The position numbers and the translations under genes were made by a program. This document shows, in pieces, positions 7,915 to 15,627 of a stretch of 52,485 bases of DNA (the first letter of the stretch is position 1; every line of letters begins with the position of its first letter). The stretch spans positions 1 through 52,485 of the forward strand of contig PAYS01000031.1 in NCBI GenBank assembly GCA_002715265.1, in the 5' to 3' direction. Origin of the DNA: Candidatus Pelagibacterales bacterium. Lineage in GTDB: Bacteria > Pseudomonadota > Alphaproteobacteria > TMED109. A model generated the notes under the pieces. That model searched no databases. It saw nothing but the letters and a program-made list of their open reading frames with translations, and was not told the DNA's origin.

Positions 7915-8817
7915 ATGGAACTAGTTGCCTTTCTAGAATGTCTTACATCTGCGTCATGTATTATATCTCAAACTGCCGGTGGTTTAAAAATTGGCATGCT
8001 TCTTTTTTTAGTTGCATCGGGATTAACTCTTGTTTTTGGTGTATTAGGAGTAATTAACTTTGCTCATGGAGCCCTGTATATGTTAGGTGCTTATTTTTCC
8101 TGGCAAGTAATGAATACGACGGGCCATTTTGGTTTATCTGTTTTGCTAGGAGCTATAGGAGTCAGCATAGTAGGCTTAATGTTTGAGAGAGGGTTATTAA
8201 ATAGAGTTTATAATGCTGAACTTCTTATACAAATTCTATTATGTTATTCTATTGTATTAATTTTAGATGATTTAGTCATGATTATTTGGGGAGATGAATT
8301 TTTATCAAGTATTGGCATACCAGAAATATTTCAAGTTCCGCCTTTATTTGTTTTAGATGCAATCATTCCTCCTTTTCATTTAGCCATAATAGGATTAAGC
8401 TTACTCCTTGCAATTGGTTTATGGCTTCTAATGACAAAAACAAGGTTTGGTCATTTAGTTAGAGCGGCAGCAGTTAATCCAAATATGTTAGAAGCACTAG
8501 GAATAAACACTACTGTAATTAGAGCGTCAGTTTTTGTTTTAGGAAGTTTTTTAGCCGGTCTGGGTGGAGCATTAGCATCAAGTATAGGTAGTGTCGTTTC
8601 AGGAATGGGAAACTCTATTTTAGTTGAGTCATTTATCGTTACAGTTATAGGTGGAATGGGGTCAATAGGCGGCGCATTTCTGGCATCAATTATAATTGGT
8701 ATGGCTAGATCATTTGGAGCAATAGCGATGCCTTTATTCACAGATGGAATTATGTTTTTAATAATGGTCTTAGTATTAATTCTTCGCCCTCATGGACTAA
8801 TGGGTGATAAAAAATGA
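7915..8817 (+). CDS. livH: Branched-chain amino acid-type ABC permease LivH
   Basis: This is a 300-aa inner-membrane permease of the LivH family. After a short N-terminal cysteine-containing segment come the hallmark FGVLGVINFAHGALYMLGAY, several membrane helices, the EAA-like cytoplasmic loop RAAAVNPNMLEALGIN, and GGMGSIGGAFLASIIIGMAR near the C-terminus. It forms the translocation channel with LivM. The gene follows the binding-protein gene after 29 bases and overlaps livM by four bases (ATGA), so the two permeases are translationally coupled. Length and motif order are normal for the family. Confidence 0.94.
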   Translation: MELVAFLECLTSASCIISQTAGGLKIGMLLFLVASGLTLVFGVLGVINFAHGALYMLGAYFSWQVMNTTGHFGLSVLLGAIGVSIVGLMFERGLLNRVYNAELLIQILLCYSIVLILDDLVMIIWGDEFLSSIGIPEIFQVPPLFVLDAIIPPFHLAIIGLSLLLAIGLWLLMTKTRFGHLVRAAAVNPNMLEALGINTTVIRASVFVLGSFLAGLGGALASSIGSVVSGMGNSILVESFIVTVIGGMGSIGGAFLASIIIGMARSFGAIAMPLFTDGIMFLIMVLVLILRPHGLMGDKK

Positions 8818-9821
8818 TTTCATTTTTAAAGAAAGATTCTTTTTCTCGAGATGCTTGCTTAGCCTTACTATCGTGGGTATTTCTTATAGTCGTTTTTTTT
8901 ATTATTCCTGACCCTGGTGTTCATGATATTATTCAAAAAGTATTTATATTAGGCTTATTTGCTTTATCCTTAAACATCTTAATAGGATATTTAGGCCTTA
9001 TAGCTTTTGGACATGCTGCATTTTTTGCTGCTGGAGCTTATACTTTAGGGTTATTTCTACAATCAGATTTTATAAAAATTTATAATTTTGGCTCATTCTC
9101 TATTCCTGTAGCTATATTGTTATCAATTTTAGTTTCAGGAGTATTGGCGACTTTTATAGGAGCCATATGTATTAGATTAAAAGATATTTATTTTTCATTT
9201 TTAACGCTCGCCTTCCAAATGGTAATATACAGTATTATTCTTGCACTTGTTGATATTACAGGTGGTGATCAAGGACTAATGGGAGGATTTCCAAAACCTC
9301 CTTTTTTAGGAATAGACCTAAGCAAACCATTTGATTTTTATGCATTCACCATTTTTATTTCCATACTTGTTATTTTAGTACTTCGACAACTAATTGAATC
9401 TCCATTTGGTTATGGCTTAAGAATGATAAGAGATAATGCGGAAAGACCAGCTGCATTAGGTTTTAATAATCAAAACCATAAGCTAATAGCTTTTATTATT
9501 GCTGGTTCAATAGCAGGTTTAGCTGGCTCTCTTCAGGCTTTGCTTGATGTTGGCGCTTATCCCGAGTGGGCATTTTGGGCAAAATCAGCAGAACCGTTAT
9601 TTATGATTTTACTGGGAGGAATGAATACATTTTTAGGACCTTTAATGGGTGCATTAATATTTGAAATCCTCAATGATTTCGTTACTGCAAATACTAAATA
9701 TTACGGATTAGTTCTAGGTCTTGTAATTTTATCTTTTGTTTTAGGTTTAAAACAAGGTTTGTTAGATTGGATGGTAATAAAATTTAAAGAAAGTAGAAAT
9801 AAAAATGCTCAAAATAAATAA
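8814..9821 (+). CDS. livM: Branched-chain amino acid-type ABC permease LivM
   Basis: This is a 335-aa inner-membrane permease, the LivM partner of LivH. Family features are the LNILIGYLGLIAFGHAAFFA segment, the cytoplasmic coupling loop GYGLRMIRDNAERPAALGFN, and the GGMNTFLGPLMGALIFEIL stretch. It starts at the ATG that overlaps the livH stop codon and its 3' end overlaps livG by 17 bases. The compact overlaps through the whole cassette indicate a single transcript. Long LivM proteins carry extra N-terminal helices; this one is the short form. Confidence 0.94.
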   Translation: MISFLKKDSFSRDACLALLSWVFLIVVFFIIPDPGVHDIIQKVFILGLFALSLNILIGYLGLIAFGHAAFFAAGAYTLGLFLQSDFIKIYNFGSFSIPVAILLSILVSGVLATFIGAICIRLKDIYFSFLTLAFQMVIYSIILALVDITGGDQGLMGGFPKPPFLGIDLSKPFDFYAFTIFISILVILVLRQLIESPFGYGLRMIRDNAERPAALGFNNQNHKLIAFIIAGSIAGLAGSLQALLDVGAYPEWAFWAKSAEPLFMILLGGMNTFLGPLMGALIFEILNDFVTANTKYYGLVLGLVILSFVLGLKQGLLDWMVIKFKESRNKNAQNK

Positions 9822-10548
9822 TTTAGAAAAAAGTTTTGGGGGTATTATTGCCACTGGCAACGTAACTCTAGAACTGCAAAAGCAAACTATAAATGCTGTA
9901 ATAGGGCCAAATGGGGCTGGGAAAACTACTCTATTTAACTTGATAACTGGAAAACTAAAACCAGATACTGGTAAAGTTTTTATAGAAAATAAAGAAATAA
10001 CAAACTTAGATGAAACAGAAACAACACAAATGGGAATAGCAAGAGCTTTTCAGATTACAAATATTTTTCCTAATTTAACAGTTTATGAATCAATTAAACT
10101 TGCTATACTTTCAAAACACAATGGTCTTAATAATATGTGGACCCGCTTTAAAGACCATAATGTAAATTATGAAGCTGATAAGATAATGAAGCTTGCAGGA
10201 TTAACAAAATCTAAAAATATCATCAGTTCTGAATTGAGTCATGGGGATCAAAAATTATTAGATATAGCTTTAGCATTGTGCTTAAAACCAAAGCTTCTTC
10301 TTCTTGATGAACCAACAGCCGGAATGGGACCTGAAGAAAGATGGAAAATGATTGATAGAATTAAAGAATTATGGAAGAAAACCAAAATAACTATTTTATT
10401 TATAGAACATGATATGGATATAGTTTTCGGAATTGCTCAAAAAATATATGTACTCCAACAGGGTGCTATATTAGCTGAAGGACGACCCAAAGATATTAAA
10501 AAAGATCAAAAAGTAATTAAAGCATATTTGGGTGGAGGAAAAAAATAA
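9805..10548 (+). CDS. livG: Branched-chain amino acid-type ABC ATPase LivG
   Basis: This is a 247-aa cytoplasmic ATPase. It contains Walker A GPNGAGKTT at about residue 34, a Q-loop at ARAFQITNIFPNLTVYE, the signature ELSHGDQKLLDIALAL (SHGDQ replaces the canonical SGGQ, as is common in LivG proteins), Walker B KLLLLDEPTAGM, and the H-loop in FIEHDMD. It energises transport with LivF. The start lies inside the end of livM, and the stop codon shares one base with the livF start. Length is typical. Confidence 0.94.
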   Translation: MLKINNLEKSFGGIIATGNVTLELQKQTINAVIGPNGAGKTTLFNLITGKLKPDTGKVFIENKEITNLDETETTQMGIARAFQITNIFPNLTVYESIKLAILSKHNGLNNMWTRFKDHNVNYEADKIMKLAGLTKSKNIISSELSHGDQKLLDIALALCLKPKLLLLDEPTAGMGPEERWKMIDRIKELWKKTKITILFIEHDMDIVFGIAQKIYVLQQGAILAEGRPKDIKKDQKVIKAYLGGGKK

Positions 10549-11255
10549 TGTCATTATTAGAAGTCAAAAACATAAATGCTTTTTATGACAGTAGTCAGGT
10601 GCTTTTTAATATGAGTCTAAATATTTCAAAAAATAAAATAATTGCATTATTAGGAAGAAATGGTGCTGGTAAGAGCTCTACATTCAAAGCAATTACAGGA
10701 ATCATAAAGGTTAAATCTGGTTCTATAAAATTAGATGGAAAAGAATTAATGGGCAATTCTATCAACTCACGAGCAAAATCTGGAATAGGTTATGTTCCAG
10801 AAGATAGACAAGTCTTTCCAGAACACACTGTTGAAGAAAATATAAATTTGGGTAAAAAAAATAATCTTAAAAACATAAACAACTGGGACTTAGAAAAAAT
10901 TTGGGATACTTTTCCATTACTTAAAAACCTTAGATTTAGATTAGCTGGCCAATTATCTGGCGGAGAACAACAAATGTTGTCAATTGCAAGAACCCTAGCA
11001 GGCAACCCTGAGATATTATTATTAGATGAGCCATCAGAAGGATTAGCTCCTATTATAGTTGAAGAAATTGAGAAGCTTATTGATAAGTTGGAAAAAATAG
11101 GAGTAACTATTCTTATTGCTGAGCAGAATATGCATTTTTGTATGAAAGTAGCGAAAGAAGCTATTATAATTGACAAAGGCCAATCAGTATGGAGTGGTTC
11201 CATTAAGGAACTCAACAAAGATAAAAAGACAAGAGATAAATACCTTGCAATTTAA
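10548..11255 (+). CDS. livF: Branched-chain amino acid-type ABC ATPase LivF
   Basis: This is a 235-aa cytoplasmic ATPase, the last gene of the importer. It has Walker A GRNGAGKSS, the signature GQLSGGEQQMLSIARTLAG, Walker B ILLLDEPSEGLAP and the family hallmark IAEQNMHFCM. It pairs with LivG. The start overlaps the livG stop (TAATG). Its own stop codon overlaps the stop of the convergent VWA gene by four bases, and I see no terminator hairpin between them, so the two transcripts must run into each other or end by another mechanism. Confidence 0.94.
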   Translation: MSLLEVKNINAFYDSSQVLFNMSLNISKNKIIALLGRNGAGKSSTFKAITGIIKVKSGSIKLDGKELMGNSINSRAKSGIGYVPEDRQVFPEHTVEENINLGKKNNLKNINNWDLEKIWDTFPLLKNLRFRLAGQLSGGEQQMLSIARTLAGNPEILLLDEPSEGLAPIIVEEIEKLIDKLEKIGVTILIAEQNMHFCMKVAKEAIIIDKGQSVWSGSIKELNKDKKTRDKYLAI

Positions 11256-12430
11256 CGGGATAAATCTTTCATAGCTTCTTCAATACCTGAAAGATTCATT
11301 TCAAACATTTTATCCTCAAATATCTCTCTTATCATCTTATTTGATGCTGATGAATTCCAAATACTCTTACTTTCTGGATTCAACCATGCTATGGAATCAA
11401 AATGTGATGTTAATCTTTCTAGCCAAGTAGCTCCCGATTCCTCATTCCAATGTTCAATAGATCCTCCAGGATATGCAACCTCGTATGGACTCATGGCAGC
11501 ATCACCTACAAACAAGACTCTATAATCACTTCCATATTTTCTTAAAATATCCCAAGTTGGAATAATGTCTTCTGAAGACCTGGGATTATTATTCCATACC
11601 GTCTCATATAAACAGTTATGAAAATAAAAATGTTCTAGTTCTTTAAATTCTGTTCTAGCAGCTGAAAATAATTCTTCACAAGCTTCAATATATGGATCCA
11701 TAGAGCCTCCTACATCTAAAAATAGAAGTAATTTAATTCTATTTTTTCTCTCTGGACGCATTTTTACATCTAAGTATCCCCCATTATTTGCTGTAGAGTT
11801 GATTGTATTATCTAAATCAAATTCATCAGGAGTTCCCGTTCTTGCGAAATGTCTTAATCTTCTGATTGCAACTCTAATATCTCTTATACCCAAAGTTTTT
11901 TTATCATCAAAATTTGACCACAATCTCTCTTCCCAAACTTTGACCGCTCTTCCCTGTCTTTTTCCTTCATTGCCAATTCTTATTCCTTCCGGATTATAGC
12001 CTCCTGAACCAAATGGAGAAGTACCTCCTGTACCAATCCATTTATTACCTCCTTGATGTCTTTTTTTTTGCTCTTCTAATCTTTCTTTTAAAGTTTCAAG
12101 GAGTTTGTCCCAGCCACCTAAAGATTCTATTTTCTGTTTTTCCTCTACAGATAATTGCTTTTGAAGGGCATCTTTAATCCATTCTTCAGGAACAGAATTT
12201 AAAATCTGTTCTCCTACTTCTAATGTCCCTTCAAAAAATTTAGAAAAAGTTTTATCAAATCTGTCAAAATATCTTTCATCTTTGACTAGCGAAGCTCTCG
12301 CAAAATGATAAAAAGAATTTGTGTCAAGATTTGTTACACCAGCCTCTAGGCCAGCGATAAAATCTAAATATTCTTTAATAGAAACAGGTACCCCTGAATC
12401 TTTAAGTTGATGTAAAAATGCTACAAACAA
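11252..12430 (-). CDS. CoxE-like VWA-domain protein
   Basis: This is a 392-aa protein of the CoxE-like von Willebrand factor A family. The N-terminal 120 residues are helical (GVPVSIKEYLDFIAGLEAG onward). A glycine-rich linker follows at about 130-150, then the VWA core begins at residue 233 with LLLFLDVGGSMD. That is a DxGxS form of the metal-ion-dependent adhesion site instead of the usual DxSxS. Such proteins work with MoxR AAA ATPases, and a moxR-like gene lies upstream on the same strand, so the pair may act as a chaperone or metal-insertion machine for an unidentified client. The start is TTG at 12430, matching the conserved N-terminus and preceded by AGGAAGG. The convergent livF stop overlaps this stop. 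Confidence 0.88.
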   Translation of the reverse strand: MFVAFLHQLKDSGVPVSIKEYLDFIAGLEAGVTNLDTNSFYHFARASLVKDERYFDRFDKTFSKFFEGTLEVGEQILNSVPEEWIKDALQKQLSVEEKQKIESLGGWDKLLETLKERLEEQKKRHQGGNKWIGTGGTSPFGSGGYNPEGIRIGNEGKRQGRAVKVWEERLWSNFDDKKTLGIRDIRVAIRRLRHFARTGTPDEFDLDNTINSTANNGGYLDVKMRPERKNRIKLLLFLDVGGSMDPYIEACEELFSAARTEFKELEHFYFHNCLYETVWNNNPRSSEDIIPTWDILRKYGSDYRVLFVGDAAMSPYEVAYPGGSIEHWNEESGATWLERLTSHFDSIAWLNPESKSIWNSSASNKMIREIFEDKMFEMNLSGIEEAMKDLSR

Positions 12431-12452
12431 AAACCTTCCTTAATAAAAATTA

Positions 12453-12818
12453 CTAGTTAGATCTTTTAACTCTTTTTTCACAATCATCTGAGAATTCCCA
12501 ATATTCTATATCAGCATTACAAACACCAGCCTCACCTTTTACTCTAAAACAAGCATAAGTAACTAAACTAGCACTGGTAGTTTTTTCGTCAAAAGAACAT
12601 ACATCCTTTACATCTATATTTTGAATTAATGCAACAGTTTCATTAGTATTGATACATCTTCCTCTTCTTGGATCAACCCATTGCATAGAGTGACCTACAA
12701 TAAAGGCAACAGGATCTTTGCCTATATTTGTTAAGCATACTTCCTTAGCATTTACTGAAGACACTATGCCTATTCCAAAAATTATAAAAATTAATAAACT
12801 GTTTCTTATTAGATACAT
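12453..12818 (-). CDS. Small secreted cysteine-containing protein between moxR and VWA genes
   Basis: I do not recognise this protein of about 121 aa. It starts with a clear signal peptide (NSLLIFIIFGIGIVSSVNA, cleavage before KEVC) and the mature part has six cysteines, some close to the C-terminus (YACFRVKG, GVCNADIEYWEFSDDC), implying a disulfide-bonded periplasmic domain. I moved the start from the tracked GTG at 12827 to the ATG at 12818, because AAAGGTG lies six bases before that ATG and overlaps the GTG. It sits between the MoxR ATPase and VWA genes on the same strand, 20 and 22 bases from each, so it is likely co-transcribed. A periplasmic product inside a cytoplasmic ATPase/VWA cassette is unexpected. 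Confidence 0.72.
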   Translation of the reverse strand: MYLIRNSLLIFIIFGIGIVSSVNAKEVCLTNIGKDPVAFIVGHSMQWVDPRRGRCINTNETVALIQNIDVKDVCSFDEKTTSASLVTYACFRVKGEAGVCNADIEYWEFSDDCEKRVKRSN

Positions 12819-12838
12819 ATTATACACCTTTCATAAAT

Positions 12839-13690
12839 TTAATTATTCTCTCTTCTAGCTATGAAAGCTAAACGCTCAAACATATGCACATCTGCTTCAT
12901 TTTTAAGTAGCGCACCATATAGAGGAGGTAAAGCATTTTTTGAATTGTTATCTCTTAATATATCAGGAGATATATCCTCAGCAAGTAGCAACTTTATCCA
13001 ATCTAATAATTCAGATGTTGAGGGTTTCTTTTTTATTCCTGCAACTTCTCTTAATTCAAAAAAAGACTTTAAAGCCGAGTCTATAAGCTTCTTTTTAATT
13101 TTAGGAAAATGAACTTCAATAATTGATTTCATAGTTTCTTCATCCGGAAACCTTATATAATGGAAAAAACATCTTCTTAAAAATGCATCTGGCAAATCTT
13201 TCTCGTTATTAGATGTAATAATTACTATTGGCCTTTCTTTAGCCACTATATTTTGTTTCGTTTCATAAACATAGAATTCCATTTTATCTAATTCTAAAAG
13301 TAAATCATTTGGAAATTCTATATCGGCCTTATCTATTTCATCTATTAATAATACAGGCTTTTCTTTCGCGATAAAGGCATCCCAAAGAACACCTCTCTTG
13401 ATATAATTATTTATATCTTCAACTCTTTTGTCACCTAATTGAGAATCTCTTAATCGTGAAACAGCATCGTATTCATATAAACCCTGTTGAGCTTTTGTAG
13501 TAGATTTAATATGCCATCTTATGAGTGATTTGTTTAATGATTTGGCTACTTCCTCTGCCAACATAGTTTTACCTGTTCCAGGTTCACCTTTAATGAGGAG
13601 GGGCCTCTCTAATGTTACTGCGGCATTAACTGCTAGTGCCAATTCATCAGTAGCAACATAATTATCAGTACCAGAAAAAAACTTTTTCAC
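12839..13690 (-). CDS. MoxR-family AAA+ ATPase
   Basis: This is a 283-aa AAA+ ATPase of the MoxR group. Walker A is GEPGTGKT (residues 35-42), Walker B is VLLIDEIDKAD near residue 115, sensor 1 is IVIITSNNEKDLPDAFLRRC with the arginine finger region, and a C-terminal lid domain follows. MoxR ATPases use ATP to remodel or activate client enzymes together with VWA proteins; one is encoded downstream on the same strand. The client is unknown. The start is GTG at 13690, four bases after AGGAGA, and the MKKFF N-terminus agrees with the family length. The nearest candidate client in the window is the molybdenum hydroxylase, since CoxD/CoxE pairs serve such enzymes, but it is about 6 kb away and this is speculation. 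Confidence 0.9.
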   Translation of the reverse strand: MKKFFSGTDNYVATDELALAVNAAVTLERPLLIKGEPGTGKTMLAEEVAKSLNKSLIRWHIKSTTKAQQGLYEYDAVSRLRDSQLGDKRVEDINNYIKRGVLWDAFIAKEKPVLLIDEIDKADIEFPNDLLLELDKMEFYVYETKQNIVAKERPIVIITSNNEKDLPDAFLRRCFFHYIRFPDEETMKSIIEVHFPKIKKKLIDSALKSFFELREVAGIKKKPSTSELLDWIKLLLAEDISPDILRDNNSKNALPPLYGALLKNEADVHMFERLAFIARRENN

Positions 13691-13777
13691 AATATCTCCT
13701 AACTTATAAACAAATTAATAATATACCTAAAATGAATAAAATTAATATGCTTATAAATCAAGTTCTATTGTAAAAGA

Positions 13778-14242
13778 TTATAATTGGGATTGAAGCCAAT
13801 TTTCCTTTCCTAACTGATCTGATAACTGTATTTGAGTTTCCAGCCAATCATAATGCTCTTCTTCTGAGTCTAAAATTTCTCTAAATATGTTTCTGGTTAC
13901 AAAATCAGATACCTTTTCGCAATGCTGAATAGCATTCTTCAAATCTGGTATTGCTTTTATTTCTACCTGTAAATCGCATTTGAGACATTCGACAGGGTCT
14001 TCGCCTATCATAACTTTATGCATATCTTGAACATTGGGAATGCCATCTAATAATAATATGCGCTCAATTATAACATCTGCATGCTTCATCTCATCAATAG
14101 ATTCCTCATATTCTTTAGCACCTAATTTTTCATAACCCCAATCTTTAAACATTCTGGAATGTAAAAAATATTGATTAATGGCAGTCAATTCGTTTGTTAA
14201 AACAGTATTTAAATGTTTAATAACCTCTTTATCACCTTTCAT
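13778..14242 (-). CDS. bfr: Bacterioferritin
   Basis: This is a 154-aa haem-binding ferritin that assembles into a 24-mer iron store. The ferroxidase ligands align with the Escherichia coli numbering: Glu18, Glu51, His54, Glu94, Glu127 and His130, and Met52 is the haem-axial ligand (DEMKHADVI). It oxidises Fe2+ and stores ferric mineral in the cytoplasm; Bfd reduces the core to release iron. AGGAGG precedes the ATG. The 188 bases between it and bfd hold a Fur-like box, an FNR-type dyad and a 16-base palindrome, so it probably has its own regulated promoter. Composition and length are normal. Confidence 0.97.
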   Translation of the reverse strand: MKGDKEVIKHLNTVLTNELTAINQYFLHSRMFKDWGYEKLGAKEYEESIDEMKHADVIIERILLLDGIPNVQDMHKVMIGEDPVECLKCDLQVEIKAIPDLKNAIQHCEKVSDFVTRNIFREILDSEEEHYDWLETQIQLSDQLGKENWLQSQL

Positions 14243-14269
14243 ATATACCTCCTAAATAATTAAATTGCA

Positions 14270-14285
14270 TACCATATATATGGTA
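14270..14285. promoter_or_regulatory. 16-bp perfect palindrome upstream of bfr
   Basis: TACCATATATATGGTA is a perfect inverted repeat located 28-43 bases upstream of the bfr ATG. It contains a TATATA that could also serve as a -10 element. It resembles an operator for a dimeric repressor, but I do not recognise the regulator. Confidence 0.4.
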
Positions 14286-14291
14286 GAAAAT

Positions 14292-14305
14292 TTGATTTAG
14301 ATCAA
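14292..14305. promoter_or_regulatory. FNR/Anr-type binding site upstream of bfr
   Basis: TTGATTTAGATCAA matches the FNR/FixK/Anr dyad TTGAT-N4-ATCAA in all ten specified positions. Its centre is about 56 bases upstream of the bfr start codon, so it could set oxygen- or redox-dependent expression. No FNR-family gene is in the window. Confidence 0.5.
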
Positions 14306-14331
14306 GAAAAAATGTTTAAAAACAAGAGGTT

Positions 14332-14350
14332 GAGACACATTCTCATTATC
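14332..14350 (-). promoter_or_regulatory. Fur-like box upstream of bfr
   Basis: On the minus strand GATAATGAGAATGTGTCTC agrees with the classic 19-base Fur consensus at 14 positions, the left half being nearly perfect. It lies about 90 bases upstream of bfr. Alphaproteobacteria often use Irr, RirA or Mur instead of classic Fur, so which protein binds is uncertain. Confidence 0.4.
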
Positions 14351-14430
14351 AAATTCAAATTAAAAAAAATACAAAAACAACTAAAATAAAAATGCTATTG
14401 ATTATTAATATCAGTAAAAAAGTTTGTTTT

Positions 14431-14652
14431 TTATACTGGAACTGAAAGAGAGTTTATGGATTCTATTTTCTTTGCATTCAATTTATCAATATCCACATCA
14501 TCCTTCAATAATGTTTCAATTGTGTCTAAACATTTACCACACTGCATTTTACAGCCAAGCTTTTTGTATACCTGTCCAGATTTTTCAACCCCTTCAGATT
14601 TTAATCTTTTTACATCTTTACATGTAAAAGCATTACATATGCAAACATACAT
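14431..14652 (-). CDS. bfd: Bacterioferritin-associated ferredoxin
   Basis: This is a 73-aa Bfd-type [2Fe-2S] protein. The cluster ligands are Cys4, Cys6, Cys38 and Cys41 (MYVCIC and MQCGKC). It docks on bacterioferritin and passes electrons that release stored iron. The C-terminal tail after the cluster domain is short and basic to acidic without further motifs. AGAGGG precedes the ATG. It lies 188 bases upstream of bfr on the same strand, and each gene has its own Fur-like box, which suggests that release and storage can be controlled separately. Plus-strand ORFs covering the same region are shadows. Confidence 0.94.
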   Translation of the reverse strand: MYVCICNAFTCKDVKRLKSEGVEKSGQVYKKLGCKMQCGKCLDTIETLLKDDVDIDKLNAKKIESINSLSVPV

Positions 14653-14676
14653 TTAATTACCCTCTTCTAATTTAAC

Positions 14677-14708
14677 TTTAAATAAAAATGATAATGATTG
14701 TCAATCGC
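14677..14708 (-). promoter_or_regulatory. bfd promoter with Fur-like box over the -35
   Basis: On the minus strand GCGATTGACAATCATTATC matches the 19-base Fur consensus at 15 positions (14690-14708). It contains a perfect TTGACA -35 hexamer at 14699-14704. A TTTAAA 16 bases further on is a possible -10. An iron-loaded repressor on this site would block RNA polymerase, the expected arrangement for an iron-release gene. Confidence 0.55.
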
Positions 14709-14758
14709 AAAGTAAAAAATTTATTTTATTATATTAAAAAAAAAGTAAAAAAATATGT

Positions 14759-14764
14759 TATAAT
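14759..14764 (+). promoter_or_regulatory. Possible -10 element of panB
   Basis: A perfect TATAAT lies 42-47 bases upstream of the panB start, in a very AT-rich gap. I see no good -35 at the correct distance, so this is a weak call in a region where TATAAT-like words are expected by chance. Confidence 0.3.
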
Positions 14765-14805
14765 GCATAAAAATTTTATTTAAAAAACCGTGAAAAGAGC
14801 AAAAC

Positions 14806-15627
14806 ATGAAAAAAAGACTTACTGTTAGAGACATAACCAAACTAAAATTATCTCCAAATCAAAATCAACCTATTGTCTCACTTGTGTGTTACACCGCACA
14901 AATGGGAAGAATAATTAATGACCATGTAGACATAATATTAGTTGGTGATAGCTTAGGTATGACTATATATGGGTTTCCTAATACTCTATCAGTTACACTG
15001 GACATGATGATTAATCATGGCAAAGCAGTTGTAAAATCTACGGATAGACCTCACATAGTAGTTGATATGCCGTTCGGAAGCTATGAAGAATCTCCTCAAG
15101 TTGCTTTTAGATCAGCAAGTAAAATAATGCAAGAAACAGGAGCACAATCTGTTAAACTTGAGGGAGGAGAAGAATTTGCAGAAACTATTCATTTTTTAAC
15201 ACAAAGAGGAATTCCTGTAATGGGACACATAGGATTAACTCCACAAAGAATAAACACTATCGGTGGTTTTATTACACAAGGAAAATCAGAAAAAGAGTCA
15301 AAAAAGCTTATTTCAGATGCTAAAGCAATAACGGAAGCAGGCGTATTTTCTATGGTTGTAGAAGCAGTACCTGAGATATTAGGAAAAAAAATTACAAATA
15401 CAGTTACTGTACCAACAATTTCTATTGGTGCTGGTAGAAACTGTGACGGACAAATTTTAGTCATTCACGATATATTAAATTTATACGGTGATTTTACTCC
15501 TAAGTTTGTAAAAAAATATGGAGAAATTGATAAACATATTACTGAAGCAGTAAAAAATTACAGCTATGAAGTAAAAAATAAAATATTTCCCACAGAAAAT
15601 AATATTTTTTCATTAAAAAATAAATAA
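14806..15627 (+). CDS. panB: 3-methyl-2-oxobutanoate hydroxymethyltransferase
   Basis: This 273-aa enzyme makes ketopantoate from 2-oxoisovalerate and 5,10-methylene-tetrahydrofolate, the first step of pantothenate and hence coenzyme A synthesis. The metal and substrate ligands are present: VGDSLGM (Asp), VVDMPFGSY (Asp) and VKLEGG (Glu). The catalytic Glu lies in VVEAVPEIL, and IGAGRNCDGQILVIHD follows. The usual TAYD near the N-terminus is CYTA here, a change I believe also occurs in other alphaproteobacterial PanB proteins. 2-Oxoisovalerate is the keto acid of valine, so it competes with branched-chain degradation. The ibpA-like gene begins immediately after the stop codon. No panC or panE is nearby. 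Confidence 0.95.
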   Translation: MKKRLTVRDITKLKLSPNQNQPIVSLVCYTAQMGRIINDHVDIILVGDSLGMTIYGFPNTLSVTLDMMINHGKAVVKSTDRPHIVVDMPFGSYEESPQVAFRSASKIMQETGAQSVKLEGGEEFAETIHFLTQRGIPVMGHIGLTPQRINTIGGFITQGKSEKESKKLISDAKAITEAGVFSMVVEAVPEILGKKITNTVTVPTISIGAGRNCDGQILVIHDILNLYGDFTPKFVKKYGEIDKHITEAVKNYSYEVKNKIFPTENNIFSLKNK

